The notes below the pieces were generated by a model. The model was given only the letters and a program-made list of their open reading frames with translations. It was not told the DNA's origin and did not search any database. The translations under genes and the position numbers were made by a program. 64,000 nucleotides of DNA from Amaurobius ferox (Eukaryota > Arthropoda > Arachnida > Araneae > Amaurobiidae): the NCBI GenBank assembly GCA_951213105.1, contig OX578137.1, positions 61,888,736 through 61,952,735 of the forward strand, in the 5' to 3' direction. This document shows, in pieces, positions 12,518-22,600 of this stretch; positions within the stretch are counted from its first letter, which is position 1; each line of letters opens with the position of its first letter.

Positions 12518-12680
12518 CTCAATAATTCAACATGAAAACATTTTACTTCTGTAATAAATGGCCATATCTTTTGAGTTAGTTTACCAAATGAATCGAACGA
12601 TGGTTGAGGTTTATCACTCATGCACAATTACACAGATGGAGCCACTATACACTCCCATCTAGCACCAGTCTTAAAAATTC

Positions 12681-12763
12681 TTTGATGCACTGTCGAAAAC
12701 CCAGAACGACCGGCTCGTCCGAAGACATGAGCAGCAAATTGGGCGTCCGCTTTGATGCACTGT
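12681..12763 (-). mobile_element. Short hairpin element copy C, inside the mariner right TIR
   Basis: The 57-bp insert (12694-12750) is flanked by the exact 13-bp direct repeat TTTGATGCACTGT (12681-12693 and 12751-12763). This 13-mer belongs to the mariner terminal repeat and occurs once in the matching left end (as AGTGCTTCA-type sequence), so the insertion and its target duplication are clear. On the minus strand the insert ends CTGGGTTTTCG. GGACGCCC and GGTCGTTC form the outer stem with one mismatch, and GCTC/GAGC forms the inner stem. Confidence 0.8.
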
Positions 12764-12836
12764 GTATATCTTAAGCAAGCTAATTGATTAATATGAAATT
12801 TGGCATGATTATTACAATTGACAATTGTAAAAGACT

Positions 12837-12899
12837 TTTTTAGAGAGATAAGACCAATTTTTAGAGAGATAAGACCAATTTTTAGAGAGATAAGACCAA
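12837..12899. repeat. Three exact tandem 21-bp units
   Basis: TTTTTAGAGAGATAAGACCAA is repeated three times head to tail with no differences, which implies a recent origin. It lies just outside the mariner element. No function is evident. Confidence 0.9.
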
Positions 12900-13184
12900 G
12901 TGAGAGTATTAAGTTTTTTTAATATTGTATAATAAAGCATAGTTATGTTAAAAAATGTGGGAGAAATATTAAATTTTTTTCATTGTATTTGAAGAGCAAA
13001 TAAACAGTATTTATAGGATGCTATCATGTCTTATTCTTAAGATTTGCAAGTTGATGATCCATAATGAGAAAAATATTAAATATGTTCACTGTTATCAAAT
13101 GAGTAAATGAATACTTTGCAAGTAATTTTCCATTTCTGTTACTGCATTTTTTGTTTATTTAAAATTGCCTTATACTTTTTTCAG

Positions 13185-13383
13185 CTTTGATTCAAAAATT
13201 GACAGCTTCATTGTAGAAGGTGTTCCATCAGAAAAGCCTGTACCAACAATTGCTACTTCTCGGGATTTGGGGGAGAGAGATTTACCTTTATTGACAATAT
13301 GGTATGAAATGAATCCTCTGGATGGCTCCTGCGATCAGAAAGTACACCTTAAAGCACAGCCTTTGAAAATAACCTATGATGCT
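13185..13383 (+). CDS. Vps13: Vps13 exon 5: FDSKIDSF to PLKITYDA
   Basis: It follows TTTTTCAG and ends at GCT|GTAAGAA (phase 2 in, phase 0 out, 199 nt). The split Ser codon (AG from the previous exon plus C) starts SFDSKIDSFIVEGVPSEKPV, followed by PTIATSRDLGERDLPLLTIW and then YEMNPLD and PLKITYDA. In Vps13A/C this block holds 'F..KIDSF...G', 'F.INPLD' and 'PL.I.YDA', all visible here. The strands 'LLTIWYEMNPL' and 'KVHLKAQPLKITYDA' fit the groove pattern. It is the second-largest exon in the window and a strong anchor for gene identity. Confidence 0.96.
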
Positions 13384-13888
13384 GTAAGAATTACTTAATT
13401 TTGAAATAATTGAAACTTGCAAGTTTTATTATTTTTATTGCAGTAAAACATTATTAATCCATTACCGCCTAGCATCCTATTTATAGGATATTAGGATTTT
13501 TGAGTTGCAAAATTTCCAAAGTAAGAGGAGAGATGGCATTCCAGACAGGGTGTCAACTTCGACTCCCTGTCTTTGTTCTCAGATAATTTCAATTGGGTAG
13601 GTTGTATTCAAACTTCATATATGACCAAGTTAACATCAGATATTTATTGATACTGATATTTTTTATAATTTGTTTTTTATAAACACTAATTTTAGTAAAT
13701 TTATTAATAACTTTTAAGTTGTTTTTCAATTATGTATCTTCATAACAACATCTAATTTGTATGGATAAAATTATTTTATTTTATTCAAAATATGTCATGA
13801 ATGTTGCCTCTTATAAACAGGACACTAGGCACATGGTATTCTAAATTTTTGAAATTTTTTTCTAATTTTTCATCCTCCTACTCAAGAC

Positions 13889-13940
13889 TCTCGACTGTCT
13901 CGAATGAGATACTCAACAATCTCATTCGAGACAGTCGAGA
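13889..13940. repeat. Perfect 22-bp inverted repeat with 8-nt loop
   Basis: The left arm 13889-13910 begins TCTCGACTGTCTCG and the right arm 13919-13940 is its exact reverse complement, separated by ACTCAACA. It is GC-richer than the surrounding intron. The transcribed intron would fold here into a stable hairpin. Confidence 0.9.
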
Positions 13941-15404
13941 AATTGAATTACTGTTTTTAAATGTGGATTACAATTAGTCTAATTTTTTCAAGTACATACT
14001 TAAAAAAAAAAAGTTTTTATTTATTTATTTAGTTAGTTAGTTTTCTAGTTTAGTTGAAGCTTTGATATATATGTTTTCTGTAGAATGTGATACAGATATT
14101 GCTCCACCACCCCTCGACATAGATGAATTAATGATTGGTATTGCAGAAGAATGAACCTAATTTGAATTTGTTAAGACGTTCTAAAAAATGTTGAATGTAT
14201 TGATCTTCAACAAGACAAAGACAATATGATCCATAAAGCAGCACCTGACGTACAACTGCAGGGAAAAGAAATGCCCCAGCCCTTGTTATCCAAACCTCGT
14301 TCATCATACAGCAAATTTAAAGATACCACTCAGTTAGGAATAATGACCTCTGCAAATTCATGTACATTGAATTTGCATACGGGACTGGTTTCATATATAA
14401 ATGCATAAAACTTTTTTTAATATCAATTTCATATTTCATACGAAAATATTTAAAAAATTAAAAGTTATGTAATTGGCTTTGGGTTGCTCAATAGTAATGT
14501 AATACAAAAAATCAGCATGAGAAAATAATTATTTGAGAAGATATGAATAAAAGTCTGGGAAACTAATTAAACATTAGGAGATCAAAACTCTACATACTCA
14601 TAATTTTGAAATGCTTCATCCAAGTGATTTGAAATTTGGTATCCGAGGTTGGATTTTGCTTTACATTTGAAATATAGCATCAAACTTTCATGTTGCTATT
14701 AAAAATTCCGAAGTCTGTGCGTGTTTTAATATGAAGACAGTCAGTTATAGAAATTTTATGCACAAGAATTTGTAGAGGATGTTATTTTTAAATTAATGGT
14801 ATCTTTGAATTTTCCCTATGATGAACAATGCTCAAATAACAAGGGGTGGAGGTTTTCTTATCCCTCAACTGTATAATTGCAGTTGTTCTTATCATCTGTT
14901 TAAGAGTAAACTGTTTCTCACATGAGAAAGAGGGCTCAAAATGCCCTTGAAATAATTGTAGTTACAAAATTTCCTTATGCTCTCTTCAAGGAAGTATTAG
15001 AAAGTTATAGCTTATATGATAAAAGATGTTGCTATCTGTGTATGCAGTCTGTAGCAGGAAATCTAAACATCGTACACTATGAAATTTGGTACACAAGTAC
15101 TTCAGGATGCAGTGTACCTCAGTGATATTTAAAAAAATTCAAATTAGTATTTTAGTTATTTTATGTTTTGGAAAGATTAAAGAACTTTTTTTCAACCATT
15201 TTTGAAACATATCTGTAGGATAATTCCTTCATATTTATTTATTTTTTAATCAGCATTTTTCAGATTATTTGGTAATGCTAGTGAATTATGTGAAATTTCT
15301 AAAAAGTGCTCATGTCTCTGAAACTATTTGATATTTTGAGAAATTTCTAGTAGATTCAGAAACTTGTCAAGGTGGTGATATTTTACTGAATCTGGCACCC
15401 ATGC

Positions 15405-15467
15405 CCTAAAAAGTCGGGAAAGTAGTTGCTCAAGTCCTCTGGATGAGTCGGACAGCCTGGGTTTTCC
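15405..15467 (+). mobile_element. Short hairpin element copy D (partial)
   Basis: It shares GTTGCTCAAGTCC, GGATGAGTCGGACAG and CCTGGGTTTTCCA with the family but lacks a recognisable 5' outer arm. It abuts copy E through the repeat CCCCAACTTTCAC. The left border is uncertain. Confidence 0.55.
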
Positions 15468-15565
15468 ACCCCAACTTTCACGTTTCCCGGCCGTCCATTT
15501 TTGCTGCTCTATGTCTTCGGATGAGCCGGACACACACAGCCTGGGTTTTCGACCCCAACTTTCAC
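15468..15565 (+). mobile_element. Short hairpin element copy E with flanking 14-bp direct repeats
   Basis: ACCCCAACTTTCAC occurs at 15468-15481 and 15552-15565. Between them are 70 bp with GGCCGTCC, then TGCTGCTC, then GTCTTCGGATGAGCCGGAC, a CACACA insertion in the 3' outer arm, and the end CCTGGGTTTTCG. Either it inserted next to copy D, or the pair is a tandem duplication of one element plus its flank. Confidence 0.6.
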
Positions 15566-15729
15566 ATAGTAGGAATGACTGCCTGTGAAAAGGCCTCCTC
15601 CTTGTCAATATGCTACAAAAGTATGTTATGTATTAGAACCCCCCCCCCCCCCCTCCTTAAGCCTACATGTCCCAGGCAATATCAACACTTACTGTGGTCC
15701 ATAATATGGGGCTAATCTGCCGATATGGA

Positions 15730-16261
15730 TGACTTTTGGCTGGGTTGAAGATTATTTTTGAATCTGATAAATAACACTGTTTATTATCTTCATTATAATG
15801 TAGGGTCCTTCCTCATTGTTCTGTAGTTTTGGAAAATATTCTGGTCATCACTGAGGGTTGAACAGCCACACTTTGTTGCCTTTCTGGAATTGTACTTTAT
15901 TAGTTTTGACATAGCACCATGTCTTCATTCTATTGGTAACAGTGCTGATCCTTTCCTTAGTGAAACAATGAACTTACTTCAGTCATGCCTGTAGGTCTTT
16001 ATCATATTCATAAGGTGATGAAAGAGCATTACATGGTCATCCAAACATCAGATCATACGTAATTGTAGATTTCAGCTAAATTAATAGCATTTTTGATGGA
16101 GAATGTCTGGTGGATTCTTGGACAACATATCTGTAAGCCAACAGGAACATAGATAGATGACGATTCCAATCTTGTTGGTTTCTAAATGCAAATATAGGGA
16201 GATGGTTAAGTGTTGTTCTATTGAATCTCTCTAGCGTAAAATAAAAATATTGGCCCATCAA
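15730..16261 (-). pseudogene. gypsy-type LTR retrotransposon integrase remnant
   Basis: The minus-strand frame at 16261-16076 contains 'QQDWNRHLSMFLLAYRYVVQ' followed by ESTRHSP, the end of a Ty3/gypsy integrase core (usually 'W...L....AYR...HEST..TP'). Farther along in other frames come pieces resembling the post-core region, including 'FQKGNKVWLFNP' and 'EEGPYIIMKIINSVIYQIQ' (near 15790-15830). Stops and frameshifts interrupt it. No LTRs, protease or reverse transcriptase were found next to it, so it is a small fragment. Confidence 0.75.
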
Positions 16262-16757
16262 GGCCTAAAATAAAATTTTAAAACTGGCTGGAAATACTGC
16301 TGTGAGCTTTTGTAAGTTAGCAGCAAAGACTATTCAGCTCATGGCAATCCTAACTGTTAAAAATTATTTCTAAATTGCAGTTGCAAATTTATGTTCTTTA
16401 TTTTTGGAATGATTTTCAGCATTCATTTTTTATATATTGTAGTTCTTTCGATGTAAATATGTTTCTTATTATCCCTGGGTTTAGTATATGCTTTTGCCAA
16501 TTTAAGATGCTGCAACAAAACTTGCATTTTAGATTTTCCACAAAAATGTGGAGGCAAAGCCTGCCATAAGAACCATTGATTGTTGCAGTGGTTTTAAAGT
16601 AGCTCATGGCATTCTCCGCAGTTGTCTCAACCTATTTCAAGCCCTTGTCCAAATGTTAAAATGTCAGATGATCTATTAGTATTTTGTTAATAGTTACTTT
16701 ATTTTATCTTTCCTAATTATCTATTGAAAATACTGACATTATATACTTTTATTTTAG

Positions 16758-16816
16758 ACCACTATCAATAGTTTGGTTGATGTGTTCAAACCTCCTGAAA
16801 AAGGAGCTCTTCAACA
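16758..16816 (+). CDS. Vps13: Vps13 exon 6: TINSLVDVFKPP
   Basis: It follows TTTTATTTTAG and ends at ACA|GTAAGTT (phase 0 in, phase 2 out, 59 nt). It encodes TTINSLVDVFKPPEKGALQ plus the first two bases of the next Gln codon. 'ARTVNSIVEFF.PP' is the matching stretch of the human A-type protein, so the helix and the PP end are conserved. It follows directly on YDA of the previous exon. Confidence 0.95.
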
Positions 16817-17586
16817 GTAAGTTTTAGTTTTATTGTTTACAATAATTATATTTTCGAAATTTCCTATCCATTAATTTAAACTAAAAACTTTATAAAATGA
16901 AAAATAAGTTGTAGAAAGTTCTGTACCTTTAAAAAATCTAATCTTTCCTTACGAGTAAAGAGTATATCAATTCCTTATGAGTATTTCAATTTATGAGTAT
17001 ATAAATTCCTTATGAGTATTTCAATTTCAATGAAAACCCTGTGTTTTTAAGATGCAAAACTCTCCGTCTTGAGATAAAAAAAAAATGATAAACTGCATGA
17101 TTAATTAATATGTATTCAAACCTTTGAGAATGTTGATCTCAATTAAAAAAAAAAAAAATGCGTTTGCTTTCTGTAGTAGTTTACAATTTTGTATTAAAAG
17201 TGAACTTCAAAAGATGAGATGTTTGTGACTGAAAACTCACAAGTTCTGTGATTTTCTGACATAGGGTATTAAACTCAATAAGGGTTGAACTAATGCACTT
17301 ATTGTTAATTAAAAGGGACTTTTATATAAAATGTTTTACAATTTTACCAAATACTCTGAATTTTAATGCACTTAATTTGCTGACCAAGTAAGATACATTG
17401 GAACAATCTGAATCATCTAGCTGACAATCTAGATCTTGATGCTAAATTATCTAGAATTATGTTGTAGTTTTACTACAGCACTCTTTAATAAACTTTTTTA
17501 TTTTCTTTGATTAATGAGTACTTTTAGTACAATTTTGCAATCAGATTTCAAATTTACAAGTACTGAGTTTTATGTTCTGTTATTAG
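16817..17586 (+). other. Vps13 intron, 770 bp
   Basis: GTAAGT to TTATTAG. It has a small local duplication near 16970-17030 (AATTCCTTATGAGTATTTC twice) and A-runs near 17080 and 17145. Nothing coding was recognised. Confidence 0.85.
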
Positions 17587-17739
17587 GCTACAAGCTACAG
17601 CAATGCTAAAATTAGAGGATCTTAAAGAAATGTCTGCATTTGGTCTCCAGTATGCAATTGAACAGCACAAAATTTTAAATTTGGATGTAGATATGCAGCC
17701 CCTGTATGTTATAATTCCCGAAAAAGGTGTTTTAAAACC
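17587..17739 (+). CDS. Vps13: Vps13 exon 7: groove segment ending VIIPEKGVLKP
   Basis: It follows TGTTATTAG and ends at ACC|GTAAGTA (phase 2 in, phase 2 out, 153 nt). It encodes LQATAMLKLEDLKEMSAFGL and then QYAIEQHKILNLDVDMQPLY and VIIPEKGVLKP. A coiled region with 'KLE.LK..' is followed by the strands 'ILNLDVDMQPLYVIIPEKG', the 'L.I.....YIIVP..G' pattern seen in all Vps13 proteins. The antisense open frame at 17554-17778 is a shadow of this exon. Confidence 0.96.
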
Positions 17740-17825
17740 GTAAGTATTTATGAATTGTATTTTGCTTTGATAAGGCAACTTAAAATATTTTAATTAGTAT
17801 TTTATATTTTAATTAGTATTTTTCA

Positions 17826-18215
17826 GACATATATTATTAATGAAATGGAAGGTTATGTTGCACCATTCCCACCATAAAGAGCATTTATGCACAATCCTCA
17901 TTATATTTCATTTTATTGTAAAAGTATTTTTCCACTTTTGAAATATGTTTGCATTATCCTAAGCTTTTATAATTATTTCATATTTTATGCAGAAAAATTA
18001 TTTTTTAAATGTATTATTGATAAAATGAAAGGCTATTTTGTAGCAATATTCTGAAAAATGGCATTTGTGCATGATCCTCAGTATATTTTGTTAAATTGTG
18101 AAAATAATTTCCACTTTTGAAATTTGTTTGCATCATCTAAAATTTTTGGAATTATTTCATGTTTTATACAGGAAACTATTTTTCAAACACATTATTAATG
18201 AAATGAAGAACTATT
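17826..18215. repeat. Tandem repeat, about 165-bp period
   Basis: Two full diverged units and part of a third share 'ttattaatgaaatg', 'aaagagcatttatgcacaatcctca' and 'ccacttttgaaatatgtttgcat' phrases. The same unit recurs about five times at 39960-40720 in another intron of this gene. Confidence 0.7.
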
Positions 18216-18306
18216 TTCTGACTAACAGTATTAAACTAATAATTTGGATACTTAAGAAATGCAACCATTTCAAGAGCATAAATTAGAAGTTGATGTATTT
18301 GCATTT

Positions 18307-18376
18307 AAATGTACATATCTTTAAACGTTAATTTGCAAGTTAAATGTACATATCTTTAAATGTTAATTTGCAAGTT
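18307..18376. repeat. Direct duplication of about 35 bp
   Basis: AAATGTACATATCTTTAAA followed by (C/T)GTTAATTTGCAAGTT occurs twice head to tail with one difference. It sits at the left edge of the P-element-like fragment. Confidence 0.8.
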
Positions 18377-18886
18377 AAAAGAACTTGACCTTAATGTATT
18401 GTCTGTTATTACTGATAACAATATTAATAGAAGCATGTTTGCTTTTTTTAAGAAACACGATAAATTTAATTATGCTGTATATAATCCAAGTAATCCTGAT
18501 ATACCTCTGTATTTGATGTATGATCCTGTTCATTTATTAAAATCTATAAGAAATAATTGGCTAAGTGTAAAACACTCTAAATTGCAGTACCCTGATTTCC
18601 AAAATAATGAAAACCTTAAAGAGGCAATTTTTTCTGATTTACGGAATTTATACAACTTTGAAATCATCATATCATATTAAACCTAACTTTGAGATATTTA
18701 GATACAAATCAAGAAATGGAATCATGTTGGACTTGCGTTGTTCATGAACCTTCAAAGGTAATTGAAAAAAAAGTCATTACTACAATAGCTAAAATTTTAT
18801 TGAAGAATTATGTTAAAAATAAAAATGAGGATAGAAAAAATAGAAAAAAAAAAGATGAAAGGAAATATAAAAAATTTGCTTTCTAA
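18333..18886 (+). pseudogene. P-element/THAP9-like transposase fragment
   Basis: The frame 18360-18680 has 'LDLNVLSVITDNNINRSMF', then 'YNPSNPDIPLYLMYDPVHLL' and KSIRNNW. THAP9 and P-element transposases have a conserved Asp in the 'SDN..N...F' motif and a second in 'hifDvvHLlKniRNNWL', and both can be placed here. A stop follows at 18680. A Lys-rich piece in another frame (18689-18886) may be a remnant or chance. The N-terminal THAP zinc finger, the GTP-binding part and the terminal repeats are missing, so it is a fragment of one domain. Confidence 0.75.
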
Positions 18887-19677
18887 AGTATTATTTTTGT
18901 TTTTAATTAACTGAAACGCATTTATATATATAGTAATATCTCATATTCATGCGTTATTTCATCAGTTTTCTTAAAAAGAGTTTCAATGTATTATCTACAA
19001 TGTATTTACTTATCATTTCTTGTTTTCAGCAGACTATTATAATTTTTTTTGTTTTTTAGAAATTTTCATATTGATATCACCATATGTAACTAAGATAGAA
19101 ACAGTGGAGATACTGATGCATTTTATAGAATTATTGTATATATATTATACCACACATTATACTATAATATGTTGTAAAATTGTCCATTACATCTGCGATT
19201 GTATTTTAAAGTAAGTTTGGCAATAAATTTTGCTTCGTTAAATCCTAATGAACCTATATTTATAAGAAATCAATTGAAGTGATTTTTCTCATCAGCAATG
19301 TGAAAATATTTCAAATTATATGAAAAAATAGAATTGCCACACAATATTTTTTTGCTATTATACATATGGTTGTAGAAATTTTGATGGCATATTAATTGCA
19401 TTATTTACAGTAGTAGAAAAAAAATGAAAGCTACTTAATATTCATTAACACTCATTGGGTTTGTAACTGTAAAAGGATCTAGATTATATATAATTTTGTA
19501 ATCATTTAGAGAATAGTTCTTGCTTTGTAAGAGCTCCTGTAAAAAAATATACCCCCCCCCCCTCCATCTAAGTTTAGATAATCTTTATGAAATTAACTGT
19601 GCTAAAATTTAGGCATAGAAATGAGTAAAAGTGTAATTATTTTGAAATATTTTTTGACTCTCAATTTGCATGTTTTC

Positions 19678-19760
19678 CCGAGTTAGCGAGAGTTCCCCTT
19701 CTAGCGTCACGTCATGATTCTGGCGCCACGGCCTGAGTGTAGACCGGCTGTGGTTGAGTA
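19678..19760. other. Short CpG-rich patch
   Basis: About 80 bp including CTAGCGTCACGTCATG and CTGGCGCCACGGCCTGAG stand out in AT-rich intron. No known feature was recognised. It may be the core of an old retroposed element. Confidence 0.35.
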
Positions 19761-22600
19761 TGTGTTGAAAAAGCCTGATATACATGAGTATCAGTTGCTT
19801 TAAAATTTAAGGTTTAAATGCATTAATGTGCTGTGTTAGTGTGGCCAAATATCTTTATTTTTTTTCCTTACATAATATGTTCCTATTTCCCCCCCCCCCC
19901 CCCCTCCCCAGGTAGGTTGGCAGCTATGCCATCACATCAATTATATAATTATACATTACATGTTAAGTATTGATGTACAAAATAACATTTGTTTTTTAAC
20001 AATAAAAATAAGTGCAAGATTTTAAAAATATGTAACAAAAGTTAACAAGTTAAATTTATTGGGGTGGGCAAGCTCTCTACCCTTCGTAGCTTTGCATTAA
20101 AATGTATAGAAAATTTACTTATGCTATTTTCATAAGAAAAACCAAACTAAAAAAATTTGTCAAAATTTATAAAGTTGGATTCATTAGAGTGAGTACAGGC
20201 TGTATGTGCTCCCTCATAGATTCACCTATTGCATTAACAATTAATATATTATCATTATCAATAACTTTACTTCCTGAATAACCTTTTCTAGAATGTACGC
20301 GCATGACTGGCAGCATCCATAAGATTTCTCATTGTGTGTGGAGGGGGGGGGGATTAAATTGTTTGTAAAACTTTGATAAATAAAATAATTTTATCACATG
20401 TTATTTAGACAATAGTGTGCACATGCCTGCATCTTTTGACATCAAACAAAATTTAAAATTCTTCGAATGCAAGTTTAGATAAAATATTGTGTGATTATTC
20501 CAAATTGTAATACTTTTTAAAATTTTGCAATATAATAAAAAAAGTATGTTTGTTCAATACTAAAGTGTGCTATTTAGGAATAGGTTGCTCTTTTGTTAGC
20601 ATAATGCTCTGCTCATATTTGATCTGAGGGTAACACTAGTATAGAAATCATATTTCCTGAGTTATAAATAGAATTGAGGAGCCTTGTTTTGCTGAAGTAA
20701 TGTTTAGTTGAAGATGTCAATATATTAACACTATTACATTCAAATTATACTAATTTTTGGTAATTGACTTACATTGGACAGACATTTGACTTACATTAAC
20801 AAAATTTTTACTTTCTCCTATAGTACAGAAAGAGTACTATTTTCTTAAATTTGACAGAAAAATTAATTTTTAGATTTCTTGTATTGGTGTGTAATTCATT
20901 GCACAGGTGTATCCTGAATTTATTATAATATACATGTATTTCCATGAAATTTTGCATTTAGAAAAATTATTTCAGACCTGCCTACTTTTATGAATTTTTC
21001 ATAATTTTTATGAAATCTACTCTGCCTTTATGATTTTATGCACAGAATCCCCTTTTCACAAATTTTTCACTTTGTGAAATTTAGCTAATTAGTGATTTTA
21101 TTTAGGTTAATTAGTGATTTGTCCCCAAGTTGTTTTTCTTTTAACACCACCAACCTGCCAATGCAGTATAGACGTCCAAATTTGCAAAAATTCTGACCAA
21201 AATTACAAGTTGTAGTAATTTTAAATAAAATCTCAAATTTTGTCACTTTTTAATAAAATTACATATTCATCGTTGTAAACTGCAAGTTGCACTTTTAAAT
21301 AAAATTAACATTTTTTTTAAATGTACTCTTTAGATTTTATGCATATAACAAAATTGTTAGTTTCTATCCTAAAATTTTGTTTTACACAATTTTATGAATT
21401 TTATCTTTTTTGGCCATAAAATGTTCACACGCTTTTCTGAATTTTATTCAAAATCTTCTAACTTTTAATTTCAAAAGTTCGGCAAGTATATGATTTAAAT
21501 CATGTTTTTAAAATAAAATTTTGTTTATGAATTTAAAGTAGCAAAAAAGCCAAACATAATACAATTTTTGGGGTGTTTTTAACACTTTACAACATAGTTG
21601 AAAAGTGTTTATGACTTTGTTCATTCTATCTGTCTGTTTGTCTGTCTGTCTGCTAGCATGATAACTGCTGTAAAAATGACTTTATTAAAATGAAATTTTA
21701 GTATGTTGTTCAGATGGTCTGTGGAGCCTATGGGAATATAAATGAATAATATCATCCAATTAGTTTTGGATTGAACCCTGGTTGAAAAAATGAAATACAT
21801 TGAACCCTATGGGACCTAATTTTTCAAACATTTTTTAAGTAAATTTAAAATTCACAAATTGCTTCGAAAGTTTTAGAAAATATTCAAATTATCAAATAAA
21901 ATATATAAAAAAAAATTTCAGAAAAATATAATTAGTAGATTTTTAAATAAAAATTAAAATAATAATTTCACCCATTATATGAAGAGGTCATGTGACCATT
22001 ATATGAAGAAATCATGTGACCCACTTCAAAATAAAATATAGCATCCATCTTGTGTCAAAATCATGATTTTAAAGTTCTTTTTAATTTATATTTGGTGTTG
22101 TATCCATCCTAAAACTGCGTTATTTTTGCTTAATTTCTGTGCATCAATGTTCTGAAACAATGCAATTACAATATATTTGAGTTTAAATGATCATCGAACT
22201 TTGATTATTTCTACAACAAAGCCTAATTTTTACTTATGGAGATTGTAAACACACCAAGCTGTAAAAGGAGTTGTATAAGAATTCCTGAATTTCTTTAACG
22301 CAAAATTATTTAGCACTGGAGTCTGCAATATAGTTGATATGAATGAAACAGTCATTGATTTTACATAGAGAACAGACGATTTTATAGCAGACTTTTTCGG
22401 TGAAGTTTTTAAAGCACAGAGTTAAATTACTTTTACCTCCATGGTTTTAAGTTTTTATGAAAGGAATAGAATATATGTTTATGAATGAAATTTTTACTGG
22501 TTTTTCATAGAGAGCCAAACAATTTATATTTCAATAACATCATTTGAATAAAGTTCATTTTTTTCGATGAAGTTTTCAAATATAATACATTATTGTAGTA

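Larger units (their letters stand above)
11401..12764 (-). mobile_element. mariner (Tc1/mariner, DD34D) element, inactivated
   Basis: The left end is TA|CACAGTGCTTCACAGAAT. The right end, read on the other strand, is TA|CACAGTGCATCAAAGAAT. Both continue into TTTTTAAGACTGG, giving terminal inverted repeats of about 30 bp with TA target duplications (11399-11400 and 12765-12766). The interior encodes a mariner transposase on the minus strand, broken by frameshifts. The right terminal repeat is interrupted by a 57-bp hairpin element with its own 13-bp duplication (12681-12763). Without that insertion the element would be about 1.3 kb, the usual mariner size. Confidence 0.92.
8677..13184 (+). other. 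Vps13 intron, 4508 bp, largely transposon-derived
   Basis: It contains a composite repeat (8846-11158), a mariner element (11401-12764) with a short hairpin element inside its right terminal repeat, and three tandem 21-bp units (12837-12899). Confidence 0.85.
13384..16757 (+). other. Vps13 intron, 3374 bp
   Basis: It contains a perfect 22-bp hairpin (13889-13940), two adjacent short hairpin elements (about 15405-15551), a C-run near 15640, and a gypsy integrase remnant (about 15730-16261). The small open frames at 14226-14408, 14922-15125 and 15324-15608 have no recognisable domain. Confidence 0.85.

Noticed and set aside
12837..12899. CRISPR-like regular repeats
   Set aside because: Three contiguous 21-bp units with no spacers in a eukaryotic intron: a simple tandem repeat.
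15324..15608. 94-codon minus-strand open frame with Arg/Ser-rich sequence
   Set aside because: It runs antisense through two short hairpin elements; the GC-rich repeats keep it open by chance.
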